DNA from: Actinomycetota bacterium
Lineage (GTDB): Bacteria > Actinomycetota > Rubrobacteria > Rubrobacterales > Rubrobacteraceae
Length of the DNA stretch: 37,042 nucleotides
Assembly (NCBI GenBank): GCA_004563715.1
Contig: SIRX01000066.1
Location: 1-37,042 of the forward strand
Reading direction: 5' to 3'
In this document: piece by piece, positions 23,886 through 32,191 of the stretch
How the letters are laid out: the number at the start of each line of letters is the position of its first letter
Numbering within the stretch: position 1 is the first letter of the stretch
Program-made: the position numbers and the translations under genes
Notes under the pieces: generated by a model
Database searches by the model: none
What the model was told of the DNA's origin: nothing
Seen by the model: only the letters and a program-made list of their open reading frames with translations

Positions 23886-24836
23886 GTGAACGCTATAGGA
23901 GTCGACGTGGGGGGGACCAAGATCGCCGCCGGGGTCGTAACCCCGGAGGGGGAGTTGCTCAACGAAGTGCGCTACCCGACGGCGAACACCCCAGAAGGCG
24001 TCGTGGAGGGTATCGCGCGGGCTGTGGCGGAGGCGGGCGATGGTTACGAGGCCGGCGGGGTATGCCTCGCGGTGCCGGGCCTGATACTGGCCCAGGAGAA
24101 CAAGGTCATCTTCTCCCCCAACCTGCACGCCATAGAAGGTATCCCGTTAAAAGACGAGCTGGAGCCGGAGATCGGGCTGCCGCTCACCATAGAGAACGAC
24201 GCCAACGCGGCGGCCTGGGGGGAGTTCCGGTTCGGGGCCGGAAGCGAGATCGAGCACCTGGTCTTCGTCACGCTCGGCACGGGGGTTGGTGGGGGCGTGA
24301 TCTCCCACGGCGTCCTGCTGCGCGGCGCGCAGGGGGCTGGCGGGGAGCTGGGCCACGTAACCATCCAGGCCAACGGCCCGCGCTGCAAGTGCGGCAACCG
24401 CGGGTGCCTCGAAGCCCTGGCCTCCGGCAGCGCCATCCAGCGCCGCGGCCGCGAGGTCGCCCGCGAGCGGCCCGACTCGGGGCTGGGCCGGCTGGCCGCC
24501 GAGAGAGGGGTGGGGGGAGAGGACGTGAGCCGCCTCGCCCGCGAGGGGGATGAGGCCGCGATCTCGGTTCTGGAAGAGGCGGGTATGTGGCTCGGCGTCG
24601 GGGTCGCGGGGTTCGTGAACATCTTCAACCCGGAGATGGTAGCTGTCGGCGGGGGCGCCGCCGAGGCCGGAGAGCTTCTTTTGAAATCCGCCCGGCGCGA
24701 GGTCCACCTCCGGGCCCGCTCTCCGTCGCGGGATCTCGTCGAGGTCCGGACGGCCACCCTGGGTCCGGAGTCCGGCGTGCTCGGCGCGGCGGCCCTGGCC
24801 CGGGACCCCTCCGGTGAGTACGTGCTGGGACCCTGA
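23886..24836 (+). CDS. ROK family sugar kinase (glucokinase-like)
   Basis: 316 residues. The ATP-binding motif GVDVGGTKIAAGVV is at the N-terminus, the catalytic region ENDANAAAWGEFRFGAG near residue 104, TLGTGVGGGVI near 135, and the ROK zinc motif CKCGNRGCLEALASG near 169 with its cysteines intact. These fit a bacterial glucokinase phosphorylating glucose with ATP (or polyphosphate), without the DNA-binding domain of ROK repressors. GTG 23886 follows GGGAGAG at 5 nt. It is 19 bp after recJ and directly abuts rsmI (TGA then ATG). Confidence 0.88.
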   Translation: MNAIGVDVGGTKIAAGVVTPEGELLNEVRYPTANTPEGVVEGIARAVAEAGDGYEAGGVCLAVPGLILAQENKVIFSPNLHAIEGIPLKDELEPEIGLPLTIENDANAAAWGEFRFGAGSEIEHLVFVTLGTGVGGGVISHGVLLRGAQGAGGELGHVTIQANGPRCKCGNRGCLEALASGSAIQRRGREVARERPDSGLGRLAAERGVGGEDVSRLAREGDEAAISVLEEAGMWLGVGVAGFVNIFNPEMVAVGGGAAEAGELLLKSARREVHLRARSPSRDLVEVRTATLGPESGVLGAAALARDPSGEYVLGP

Positions 24837-25658
24837 ATGACCCTGACGATCGTTCCAACGCCCATAGGGAACCTGGAGGACATCACGCTCCGCGCCCTGC
24901 GCGTGCTGCGGGAGGCGGACGTGGTAGCCTGCGAGGATACCCGGCGCACGGGCCGTCTGCTGGCCCACTACGAGATAGAAGCCCGGCTCGTCCCCTACCA
25001 TGAACACAACGAGGCGCGGATGGCCCCGGAGCTCGCCGAACGGGCTCTGGCGGAGAACGTCGCGCTGGTCACCGATGCGGGCATGCCGCTGGTCTCCGAC
25101 CCCGGATACCGGCTGGTGCAGGCGTGCCTCGAAGCCGGGGGCCAGATAGAGGCGCTCCCCGGGCCCTCGGCGCTCGTTACGGCGCTGACGGCCTCGGGGT
25201 TCCCCGCGGATACCGTAACCTTTGTGGGCTTTACCCCGCGTAAGAGCGGGGCTCGCGCGCGGCTTCTGGAACGCGTCTCCCGCGAAAACGCCACGTTCGT
25301 GTTTTTCGAGTCGCCCCGCAGGCTGGCGAGGACGCTCGCTGAGCTGCCTCCCGATACACCGGTGGCGGTATGCCGGGAGCTTACGAAGCTCCACGAAGAG
25401 GTGTTCCGGGGCAGCGCGCAGGAGGCGGCCCGGCGTTTCTCCGGTGAGGTAAAGGGGGAGGTGTCGCTCGTGGTTCGGGGAGGAGGAGAGAAAACGGACT
25501 TCGAGGAGGTCCTGGAGCTGGCCCGGGGCTACGTGGCGGAGGGCGAGAGTACCTCGCGGGCGGCAGCCCGGGTGGCCCGGGAGACGGGCTGGCGCAAATC
25601 GGAGGTCTATGACCGGCTCGTTGGGGAAGCGCGGGACAAGATCGGCGGGCCGGCTTAG
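24837..25658 (+). CDS. rsmI: 16S rRNA (cytidine-1402 2'-O)-methyltransferase RsmI
   Basis: 273 residues. The tetrapyrrole-methylase fold starts TIVPTPIGNLEDITLRAL, then EDTRRTGRLLAHYEI, VTDAGMPLVSDPGYRL (SAM site) and LPGPSALVTALTASG. The C-terminal HTH-like end is GWRKSEVYDRLVG. This set is specific for RsmI rather than for cobalamin enzymes. It methylates the ribose of C1402 in the decoding centre. Its ATG follows the preceding TGA with no gap, indicating coupling to the sugar kinase gene. It precedes tatD and rsmA, a frequent Gram-positive arrangement. Confidence 0.95.
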   Translation: MTLTIVPTPIGNLEDITLRALRVLREADVVACEDTRRTGRLLAHYEIEARLVPYHEHNEARMAPELAERALAENVALVTDAGMPLVSDPGYRLVQACLEAGGQIEALPGPSALVTALTASGFPADTVTFVGFTPRKSGARARLLERVSRENATFVFFESPRRLARTLAELPPDTPVAVCRELTKLHEEVFRGSAQEAARRFSGEVKGEVSLVVRGGGEKTDFEEVLELARGYVAEGESTSRAAARVARETGWRKSEVYDRLVGEARDKIGGPA

Positions 25659-25662
25659 AAGC

Positions 25663-25668
25663 TATAAT
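25663..25668 (+). promoter_or_regulatory. Consensus -10 box before tatD
   Basis: A perfect TATAAT lies 5 bp after rsmI and 38 bp before the tatD GTG. There is no recognisable -35 hexamer. Confidence 0.45.
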
Positions 25669-25706
25669 GCTTTGCGTGCCGCATTCTGGGGAGAAGCAAT
25701 AGTAGA

Positions 25707-26465
25707 GTGCTCGTAGATTCACACACGCACCTGTTGAGGTTGAGAGTAGAGCCGGAAGAGGCCGTTCGGGAGGCCGCGCACGCCGGTGTTTTGGCGGTCG
25801 TGAACATAGGTACGGACGTCGAGGACTCCCGGCAGGGGGCGAAGCTGGCCGCGACGGTTCCGAACGTCTACTCCTCGGTGGGGATACACCCGCACAACGC
25901 CGGAGCCTACACGGCGGCGGACCTCGAAACCCTGGCAGAGCTCGCTGAATCTCCCGGCGTCGTGGCGCTCGGAGAGGTCGGGCTCGACTACTACAGGAAC
26001 GAGTGGTCCGGCGAGATCCAGCGGGCGCTGTTCGAGGACGTTGTGTCCCTCGCCAACGACACGCGGCTGCCCCTGATCATCCACTCCCGCCAGGCTTTCG
26101 GCAACACGATGGCCTGCCTGGGCAACGCCCGGGTTCCCGTGGTGCTGCACTGCTTTGAGGGTGGAGAGCGCGAGGTGCGCGAGGCTCGTGAACGCAGCTA
26201 CTACATCGGGCTCGCCGGCAACGTTACCTACAAGAACAGCGAGACGGCGAAGGTCCTGCGCCTGATGGACCCCGAGCGTATGCTCGTCGAGACGGACGCC
26301 CCGTACTTGAGCCCCCAGCCGGTGCGGGGCCGTCCGAACGCCCCCAAGAACGTCGTGTACACAGCCCGATTTGTCGCCGAACGGCTCGGTATAGAGGACG
26401 AAGAGCTGGCGACCCTTACCACCCGCAACGCCCGCAATGTGTTCGGCCTGCCGCTCGAAGTCTGA
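25707..26465 (+). CDS. tatD: TatD family metal-dependent hydrolase (DNase)
   Basis: 252 residues. Metal ligands are in VDSHTHLL at the N-terminus, GEVGLDYY near residue 91, IIHSRQAF near 126, VLHCFEGG near 148 and ETDAPYLSPQP near 194. The order and spacing fit TatD/YcfH TIM-barrel hydrolases, which show 3'-5' exonuclease or DNase activity with divalent metals. GTG start; GGGGAG lies about 15 nt upstream, rather far. It is followed within 1 bp by the TTG of rsmA, so the pair is probably translated together. Confidence 0.93.
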   Translation: MLVDSHTHLLRLRVEPEEAVREAAHAGVLAVVNIGTDVEDSRQGAKLAATVPNVYSSVGIHPHNAGAYTAADLETLAELAESPGVVALGEVGLDYYRNEWSGEIQRALFEDVVSLANDTRLPLIIHSRQAFGNTMACLGNARVPVVLHCFEGGEREVREARERSYYIGLAGNVTYKNSETAKVLRLMDPERMLVETDAPYLSPQPVRGRPNAPKNVVYTARFVAERLGIEDEELATLTTRNARNVFGLPLEV

Positions 26466-26466
26466 G

Positions 26467-27264
26467 TTGGTTTCCCTGACTGGTTTCCCCAAGAAACGTC
26501 TCGGCCAGCACTTTCTGAGGGACCCCAACACGGCCCGCATCGTCGTGGCGGGCGTCGGCCCGGAGGACGTGGTGCTGGAGATCGGGCCCGGCCGCGGCTT
26601 TCTCACGGGTTTTCTGGCCGGACGGGCCCGGCTCGTCCACGCCGTCGAGTTGGACACCGATCTCCTGCCCCCGCTCCGCGAAAAAGCAGCCGGTTACGGA
26701 AACGTCGCGGTGCATCCGGGGGACGCCCTGACCTTCGACTACGACGCCCTGCGGCCCGCGCCGACCAAGCTGATCGCGAACCTGCCGTACAATATAGCCT
26801 CTCCGCTGGTACTCAAACTCCTGGAGGAGACAGAGCGTATCAACGTTATGAGGTTTATGGTGCAATATGAGGTCGCCCGCCGGATGGCCGCGAGGAGGGG
26901 CAATAAGGACTACGCGGCCTACGCGGTGCTCGTGCAGCTGCTGGCGGGTGTGGAGGTCATTCACAAGGTCTCCCCCCAGGTTTTCGATCCGCCGCCGCGC
27001 GTGCACTCGGCGGTGGTGGAGATGGAGCGGCGAGGCTCCGGGGAGACCGGTTTGAGGCCCGGCGAGTACGAGGGGGTAAAACGGCTCGTGCTGGCCTCCT
27101 TCAAGAGCCGCCGCAAACGTCTGGCCAACAACCTGCCGGAGCCGGTACGCAGGGAGGCCCCGGGGGTTCTCCGCTCGCTCGGGTACGGGCCGGAGGCGCG
27201 GGCCGAAGAACTGCTCCCGGAAGACTTCATAGCGCTCTACCGGGTGGTGTCGTGGGCGGTCTGA
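26467..27264 (+). CDS. rsmA: 16S rRNA (adenine-1518/1519 N6)-dimethyltransferase RsmA
   Basis: 265 residues from TTG 26467. FPKKRLGQHFLRDPN is the N-terminal signature, LEIGPGRGFLTGFL the SAM-binding motif I, and NLPYNIASPLVLKLL contains the catalytic N-x-P-Y. KVSPQVFDPPPRVHSAVV and FKSRRKRLANNLPE are also family-typical. It dimethylates two adjacent adenines near the 3' end of 16S rRNA. An ATG at 26437 inside tatD would add ten residues; neither start has a good ribosome site, so the start is uncertain. Its stop overlaps the ATG of ispE by one base. Confidence 0.94.
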   Translation: MVSLTGFPKKRLGQHFLRDPNTARIVVAGVGPEDVVLEIGPGRGFLTGFLAGRARLVHAVELDTDLLPPLREKAAGYGNVAVHPGDALTFDYDALRPAPTKLIANLPYNIASPLVLKLLEETERINVMRFMVQYEVARRMAARRGNKDYAAYAVLVQLLAGVEVIHKVSPQVFDPPPRVHSAVVEMERRGSGETGLRPGEYEGVKRLVLASFKSRRKRLANNLPEPVRREAPGVLRSLGYGPEARAEELLPEDFIALYRVVSWAV

Positions 27265-28136
27265 TGCGGTTGCGGGCATTTGCGAAAGTGAACTACGCCC
27301 TGGCGGTGCGGGGTGTTCGGCCGGACGGTTATCACGAGGTCGCCACTGTTTTGCAGAGCATCTCGCTCGCCGACGAGGTCGAGCTAGAGAGGGCCGAAGA
27401 GGGTTTCGAGCTTCTCGTGGAACCGGAGGGGACGGACACCGGACCGCTGGACAAGAACACCGCGTATCGGGCCTGGAGCCTGTTGCAGGCGGCGTGCGGC
27501 GTGCGGTTGCCGGTCCGGGTACGGCTCCACAAAAAGATACCCTCCGGGGCCGGTCTCGGGGGCGCCTCGGCCGACGCCGCTGCGGTGCTCATCGGGATCA
27601 ACGAGGTTTTCGGCCTGGGTTTGGGTACGAGGGAGTTGCAGGAGTTGGGGGTCCGGGTAGGGGCCGACGTGCCCTTCTGCCTCGTGGGGGGGACGGCGCT
27701 CGGGGAAGGTATAGGCGAGGTGCTGACCGCGTTGCCGGCTCCCCCGGCACACGCGCTGCTCGTGCTCAAGCCCGGACGCGGGGTGGAGACGGCTGGTATC
27801 TACCGGGCCTACGACGGCCGGCCCGCGGCGAAACACGCGGTGGAGCCCGCGGCGGTGGAGCCGCTCCTGGCGGCGCTGCGTAGCCAGGACCTGAACGGCC
27901 TCGCCGGGTCCCTCGGCAACGACCTGGCGCCGGTTACCCGGGGGGTCGTGCCGGAAGTGTGGGCCTATGAGAAGAGCCTTTTGGAGTCCGGCGCCCTCGG
28001 TGCCGCCATGAGCGGCACCGGAACGGCCGTTTACGGCCTGTTCGAGGAACCGGAGAGAGGCGCCGCCGCTGCAAGGGCTTCACGGGCCCCGTTCGCCGGC
28101 GTCTACGAGCCCGTGGCCTGCGGCGTGCTGGCTTAA
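27264..28136 (+). CDS. ispE: 4-diphosphocytidyl-2-C-methyl-D-erythritol kinase IspE
   Basis: 290 residues. The start MRLRAFAKVNYALAVRGVR carries the family lysine, followed by PDGYHEVATVLQSISL. The GHMP-kinase ATP motif PSGAGLGGASADAAAVL is near residue 96 and the C-terminal motif GAAMSGTGTAVYGLF near 251. It phosphorylates CDP-methylerythritol in the non-mevalonate isoprenoid route. ATG 27264 shares its first base with the rsmA stop (TGATG), so translation is coupled; a GTG at 27252 would add four residues. Presence shows that this organism makes isoprenoids by the MEP pathway. Confidence 0.94.
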   Translation: MRLRAFAKVNYALAVRGVRPDGYHEVATVLQSISLADEVELERAEEGFELLVEPEGTDTGPLDKNTAYRAWSLLQAACGVRLPVRVRLHKKIPSGAGLGGASADAAAVLIGINEVFGLGLGTRELQELGVRVGADVPFCLVGGTALGEGIGEVLTALPAPPAHALLVLKPGRGVETAGIYRAYDGRPAAKHAVEPAAVEPLLAALRSQDLNGLAGSLGNDLAPVTRGVVPEVWAYEKSLLESGALGAAMSGTGTAVYGLFEEPERGAAAARASRAPFAGVYEPVACGVLA

Positions 28137-28157
28137 CAACGGCAGGTTCCGGCCACG

Positions 28158-28186
28158 CTGACGCCCAGATAACCCTCCGGTATAAT
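28158..28186 (+). promoter_or_regulatory. Promoter of tRNA-Gln
   Basis: CTGACG, a 17-bp spacer and a perfect TATAAT. Transcription would start near 28193, ten bases before the tRNA, and may continue into glmU. Confidence 0.65.
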
Positions 28187-28202
28187 CTCGGCGGCGCCGT
28201 GT

Positions 28203-28273
28203 TGGGGCGTGGCCAAGTGGCAAGGCACCGGGTTTTGGTCCCGGGATCGCAGGTTCGAATCCTGCCGCCCCAG
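28203..28273 (+). tRNA. tRNA-Gln (anticodon TTG)
   Basis: Acceptor arms TGGGGCG and CGCCCCA pair fully, discriminator base G. The D stem is GCC/GGC, the anticodon stem CCGGG/CCCGG with loop TTTTGGT, giving TTG at positions 34-36, and the T arm GCAGG-TTCGAAT-CCTGC is canonical. The following bases are CCG, so the 3' CCA is not encoded and must be added. It lies between ispE and glmU. Confidence 0.97.
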
Positions 28274-28322
28274 CCGCACCGTGGCCGGCATCTAGCGAAA
28301 CCCGAAGGAGCACCAGAAAACC

Positions 28323-29738
28323 ATGTCTCAAAGCCCCCCGCTCTTCGCCGTGGTCCTGGCCGGCGGCAAGGGAACCCGCATGAGGTCGAACCGGGCCAAG
28401 GTCCTTCATACGTTGTGCGGTGTTCCCATGGTCAACTACGCGATAGAGGCCATAACACCCCTCTTGCCCGAGAAGCTGCTGGTCGTCGTCGGACACCAGG
28501 CAGAGAAAGTGGAGGCCATACTCCCCCCGGAGGCCGAGCCCGTGCTGCAGAAGGAGCAGCTCGGCACCGGGGACGCGGTACGGGTGGCGCTGGCGGCCAT
28601 CGAGGAGGAGGAAGGAATACTCCTGGTGGTGAACGGGGACGGGCCTCTTATCTCCGGCCGCACCCTCGGGGAGCTCGTCGAGCGGCACCGGGCGGCGGGG
28701 GTGGGGGCGACGGTGCTCGTGGCGGAGCTGCCGGACCCGGCGGGGCTCGGCCGGGTAGCCGAGGACGCGGGCGTGGTGCGCATCGTCGAGGAGCGGGAGG
28801 CCAGCGAGGCCGAGCGGGAGATAAACCTGGTGAACCTGGGCCTCTACGCCTTCGAGCTGCCGGAGATCCGGGACGCCATAGAGGAGATCGGCGCGGACAA
28901 CAGCGACGGCGAGCTCTACCTGACGGACGTCCTGGAGATCATCGGGCGGCGCTCCCGGGCGGTGACCTACCGGCTCAAGGACCTCGAAGAGGCCAACCTG
29001 GTCAACGACCGCTCTCACCTGGCGCGGGCCGAGGAGATCCTGCGCCGCCGCATCCTGGACGCCCACATGCGCAACGGCGTGACGGTCCGGGACCCCGTCT
29101 CGACGCACATCGAGGCTGGGGTGGAGATCGGCCGCGACACGGTCGTCCTGCCTGGCACGTTTCTTCGCGGCGACACGAAGATAGGCGCCGACTGCGTAAT
29201 CGGTCCCTCCACGGACCTCCTGGATACGGTGGTCGAGGACGGGGCCCGCGTAGAGCACTCTGTCGGGCGCGGCGCCCACGTGGGACCGGAGGCGAGCGTC
29301 GGCCCCTACGCTTACTTGCGGCCCGGGACCCTTCTCGGCCCCGAAGCGAAGGTCGGGGCCTACTGCGAGGTCAAGAACACCCGGGTGGGTGCCCGCAGCA
29401 AGGTTCCGCACCTCTCGTACGTCGGGGACGCCGAGATCGGGGCGGGCGCGAACCTGGGCGCCGGTACGATCACGGCCAACTACGACGGCGTGAAAAAGAG
29501 CCGAACCAGCATAGGAGACGGCGTGTTCACCGGGATAAACACGAACCTCATAGCTCCTGTTACAATAGGCGAAGGTGCCTACCTCGGAGCCGGAAGCGTG
29601 GTGAACAAGAATATCCCGCCGGGCAAGCTCGCGGTGGGGATGCCCGCGCGCGTTATTCGCAACGCCCCTGGAAAAGCAACCGCAGAAAGCGCCGAGGCGG
29701 AAGATCGGAAACGTCCCCGGACCGAGACGGAGGGTTGA
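28323..29738 (+). CDS. glmU: Bifunctional UDP-GlcNAc pyrophosphorylase / glucosamine-1-P acetyltransferase GlmU
   Basis: 471 residues. The uridylyltransferase half has VVLAGGKGTRMRSNRAKVLH at the N-terminus, QLGTGDAVRVAL near residue 80 and NGDGPLIS near 103. From about residue 250 a left-handed beta-helix of hexapeptide repeats forms the acetyltransferase: GPYAYLRPGTLLG, EVKNTRVGARSKVPHLSYVG and GAGTITANYDGVKKSRTSIG carry the active-site and acetyl-CoA residues. It makes UDP-GlcNAc for peptidoglycan and other glycans. Both domains are complete. GAAGGAG lies about 12 nt before the ATG. prs follows after 7 bp. Confidence 0.96.
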   Translation: MSQSPPLFAVVLAGGKGTRMRSNRAKVLHTLCGVPMVNYAIEAITPLLPEKLLVVVGHQAEKVEAILPPEAEPVLQKEQLGTGDAVRVALAAIEEEEGILLVVNGDGPLISGRTLGELVERHRAAGVGATVLVAELPDPAGLGRVAEDAGVVRIVEEREASEAEREINLVNLGLYAFELPEIRDAIEEIGADNSDGELYLTDVLEIIGRRSRAVTYRLKDLEEANLVNDRSHLARAEEILRRRILDAHMRNGVTVRDPVSTHIEAGVEIGRDTVVLPGTFLRGDTKIGADCVIGPSTDLLDTVVEDGARVEHSVGRGAHVGPEASVGPYAYLRPGTLLGPEAKVGAYCEVKNTRVGARSKVPHLSYVGDAEIGAGANLGAGTITANYDGVKKSRTSIGDGVFTGINTNLIAPVTIGEGAYLGAGSVVNKNIPPGKLAVGMPARVIRNAPGKATAESAEAEDRKRPRTETEG

Positions 29739-29745
29739 GAGCACG

Positions 29746-30738
29746 ATGCACAACGGCTACCTGTCGCAGACGACCGAGAAGAGGCTCATGCTCTTTTCCG
29801 GTAGTGGTTACCCGGAGCTTGCCGACCGGATAGCGGATCGCCTGGACATAGACCTGGGCGGCGTGGAGCTCCGGCGCTTCTCCAACGGCGAGGTATACGC
29901 CCGCTACCTGGACTCCGTGCGGGGCTCGGACGTGTTCATCGTGCAGTCGCTATGCGAGCCGGTAAACGACAACCTGATGCAGCTCCTGGTCATGATAGAC
30001 GCCGCCAAGCGGGCTTCGGCCAAGAGGATAACGGTGGTAATCCCGTGGTACGCGTACTCCCGCCAGGACCGCAAGACCAAACCCCGCGAGCCCATAACCG
30101 CCCGGCTGGTGGCGAACATGATCCAGATCGCCGGCGCCGAGCGGATCATGGCGATGGACCTGCACGAGGGCCAGATCGAGGGCTTCTTCAGCTTTCCGGT
30201 AGACCACCTGACGGCGATGCATACCTTCGTGGACTACTTCGTGGAGGCGGGTTTCCGCGACGCCGAGGACGCGGTCGTCGTGGCGCCGGACACGGGAGAG
30301 GCGAAGGTGGCGAAGAGGCTCGCGGATCACCTGCGCCTGCCCTGGGCCATCCTGAACAAGATGCGCAGCTCGCCGCACGCGTCGGAGGTCACACACGTCA
30401 TCGGGGACGTGGCGGGCCGGCGGGCGATCATTATCGACGACATCATCAGCACCGGGGGGACCACGGTGCGGGCGGCCGAGCGCCTCATCGAGGAGGGGGC
30501 CACGGAGGTCCACGCGGCGGCCACCCACGGGGAGTTCGCCGGCCCGGCCTACGAGAAGATAGAGGAGTCGCCGCTCAAGGAGGTCGTCGTCACCGACACC
30601 CTGCCCTTGAAGGCGGGCGCGCCGCAGACTAAGATACAGACGTTAAGCATCGCGCCGATCCTCGCCAGCACCATTCGCAACGTCTTTACGGATGAGTCGG
30701 TGAGCGAGGTGTTTATGGGCGAGAACCAGCTTTTCTAG
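29746..30738 (+). CDS. prs: Ribose-phosphate pyrophosphokinase (PRPP synthetase)
   Basis: 330 residues. The N-terminal half is typical: FSGSGYPELADRIADRL, FSNGEVYARYLDSVRG, YAYSRQDRKTKPREP and MDLHEGQIEGFFSFPVDHL (His of the active site). The ribose-5-phosphate loop reads DDIISTGGTTVRAAERL near residue 227. It makes PRPP for nucleotide, histidine and tryptophan synthesis. Compared with well-known bacterial enzymes, the flexible-loop K-R-R is N-K-M-R, the usual D-T-A-G-T is S-T-G-G-T, and P-D-x-G-G is P-D-T-G-E. The catalytic lysine and an arginine remain. Downstream of glmU, as in many Gram-positive bacteria. Confidence 0.93.
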   Translation: MHNGYLSQTTEKRLMLFSGSGYPELADRIADRLDIDLGGVELRRFSNGEVYARYLDSVRGSDVFIVQSLCEPVNDNLMQLLVMIDAAKRASAKRITVVIPWYAYSRQDRKTKPREPITARLVANMIQIAGAERIMAMDLHEGQIEGFFSFPVDHLTAMHTFVDYFVEAGFRDAEDAVVVAPDTGEAKVAKRLADHLRLPWAILNKMRSSPHASEVTHVIGDVAGRRAIIIDDIISTGGTTVRAAERLIEEGATEVHAAATHGEFAGPAYEKIEESPLKEVVVTDTLPLKAGAPQTKIQTLSIAPILASTIRNVFTDESVSEVFMGENQLF

Positions 30739-30782
30739 AGGCTTCCGGAAACATTACTTCAGAGAGAGCATAGGAGCAAAGG

Positions 30783-31463
30783 ATGGCGGACAACGTAGAA
30801 TTACAGGCCGAGAGGCGCCAGGGCCGGGGCAAGAACGACTCCCGGCGGCTCCGGGCCTCGGGGATGGTCCCCGCCGTACTCTACGGCGAGAGCAACGAGC
30901 CCGGCGAGAGCGTGCCGATAGCGGTCCCGACGAAGACCGTGGATTACACCCTCAACCACTTCGGGGACAACGCCCTCTACAACCTGACCACGGCCAACGG
31001 CAGCGCCACGGCCCGGGTCGTGGACGCCCAGCGCGACCCGGTATCGGGCCAGCTCATGCACGTGGACTTCGCGCCGGTGAACATGCGCGAGCGGATCGAG
31101 GTCACCGTGCCGGTCGCGGTCGTCGGCGAGGCGCCGGGCGTCGAGCAGGACGGTGGCGTCCTGCAGCAGGTGGCCTACGAGCTACAGGTCGAGTCCCTGC
31201 CGGGCGACATCCCGCAGGAGATAGAGATCGACGTGTCGGGCCTCGGGATGAACGAGAACCTCACCCTGGGCGACCTGACGCTGCCTTCGGGGGTGACCCT
31301 CATCTCCGACCCGGAAGAGGTGGCCGTCACGATCACCGCGCCGACGGAGATCACCGAGGAGGAGATCGAGGCCGCCGGCATCGTCGAGGAAGAGTCGGAG
31401 GAGGCGGCTGCAGATGTGGAGGCTGGAGAGGCTCCTGCGGAGGAGAGCCCCGAGGAGGGATAG
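30783..31463 (+). CDS. rplY: 50S ribosomal protein L25 / general stress protein Ctc
   Basis: 226 residues. The L25 domain (residues 1-92) has ERRQGRGKNDSRRLRASGMV, PAVLYGES and GQLMHVDFAPVNM. The TL5/Ctc C-terminal beta domain follows (about residues 95-185, ERIEVTVPVAVVGEAPGVE), and a Glu/Ala-rich tail ends the protein, as in long actinobacterial versions. It binds 5S rRNA in the large subunit. Following prs by 44 bp and preceding pth matches the common prs-ctc-pth order. GGAG lies 9 nt before the ATG. Confidence 0.95.
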   Translation: MADNVELQAERRQGRGKNDSRRLRASGMVPAVLYGESNEPGESVPIAVPTKTVDYTLNHFGDNALYNLTTANGSATARVVDAQRDPVSGQLMHVDFAPVNMRERIEVTVPVAVVGEAPGVEQDGGVLQQVAYELQVESLPGDIPQEIEIDVSGLGMNENLTLGDLTLPSGVTLISDPEEVAVTITAPTEITEEEIEAAGIVEEESEEAAADVEAGEAPAEESPEEG

Positions 31464-32052
31464 CGCCGCCGCGCCTGGCGGCGAGAGCACGCAAGACGGG
31501 GGGCCGCAAGGGTCCCCCGTTATCGTGGGGCTCGGCAACCCGGGCCGGTCCTACGAGCGCACCCGCCACAACGCGGGCTTTCTCGTGGCCGATGAGCTCA
31601 TCCGGCGCCACGGCGGCGACTGGCGCAAGAAAAAGAAAGCCGTCGAGGCCCCGGTGAACCTGGGCGACCGGCCGGCGACCCTGATCAAGCCACAAACCTT
31701 CATGAACAACTCGGGTGCGGCCCTCGGCGGTTGCCGGGTGCAGGGCTTGATCGTGGTCCACGACGATCTGGACTTGCCGCCGGGTGAGGTCCGGGTGAAG
31801 GTGGGCGGCGGCGCCGGCGGGCACAACGGCTTGCGCTCAATAATTTCCCAGCTGGGCAACGACTTCGTGCGGGTCCGGATAGGCGTCGGACGCCCGCCCG
31901 CGCACATGACCGTCACCGACCACGTGCTCGGTAGAATGGACGTCGCTGTCCGCGACGCCGTGCCCGTGGCGGCAGACGCGGTAGAGTTGGTCGTCGAGCA
32001 GGGCGCGGAAGCCGCCATGAACCGCTACAACGTGCGTTCTTCCGGAGCGTAA
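31414..32052 (+). CDS. pth: Peptidyl-tRNA hydrolase
   Basis: 212 residues from ATG 31414, which has GGAGG 9 nt upstream but overlaps rplY by 50 bp. The first 34 residues are a basic, Arg-rich extension before VIVGLGNPG (Asn of the active site). The catalytic His is in ERTRHNAGF, KPQTFMNNSG is the substrate site, HDDLDLPPG has the catalytic Asp and GGHNGLRSIISQLG the further Asn. The segment between NNSG and HDD is about six residues shorter than in E. coli Pth. It frees tRNA from stalled peptidyl-tRNA in the cytoplasm. A shorter start is not available with a standard codon that keeps the first strand. Confidence 0.93.
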   Translation: MWRLERLLRRRAPRRDSAAAPGGESTQDGGPQGSPVIVGLGNPGRSYERTRHNAGFLVADELIRRHGGDWRKKKKAVEAPVNLGDRPATLIKPQTFMNNSGAALGGCRVQGLIVVHDDLDLPPGEVRVKVGGGAGGHNGLRSIISQLGNDFVRVRIGVGRPPAHMTVTDHVLGRMDVAVRDAVPVAADAVELVVEQGAEAAMNRYNVRSSGA

Positions 32053-32099
32053 AACCTCCCCCGAACAACCTAAAGATCAACTCGTCTGGTCTGCGGACC

Positions 32100-32177
32100 A
32101 ATATGCTTGCCCGTGAGAAACGGATGGAGTATTGTTGACGGACTTGTAAGAAGTTTGCCAACGTAAAAAAGCATATT
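32100..32177. repeat. Inverted repeat flanking the symporter promoter region
   Basis: AATATGCTT at 32100-32108 and AAGCATATT at 32169-32177 are exact reverse complements 60 bp apart, bracketing the candidate promoter and ending just before the ribosome site. They could pair in the DNA or bind a looping repressor. A smaller hairpin, TGGTC-TGCG-GACCA, at 32087-32100 precedes it and may end the pth transcript. Confidence 0.5.
32107..32135 (+). promoter_or_regulatory. Candidate promoter of the GltS-like symporter gene
   Basis: TTGCCC, a 17-bp spacer and TATTGT. A TTGACG at 32135 also resembles a -35 but has no -10 at the right distance. The leader would be about 50 nt. Confidence 0.45.
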
Positions 32178-32191
32178 CGGGAGGGGTGGGT

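Noticed and set aside
28080-29753. 557-codon minus-strand open frame opposite glmU and the tRNA
   Set aside because: It runs across the tRNA and opposite a perfectly conserved GlmU; no domain seen.
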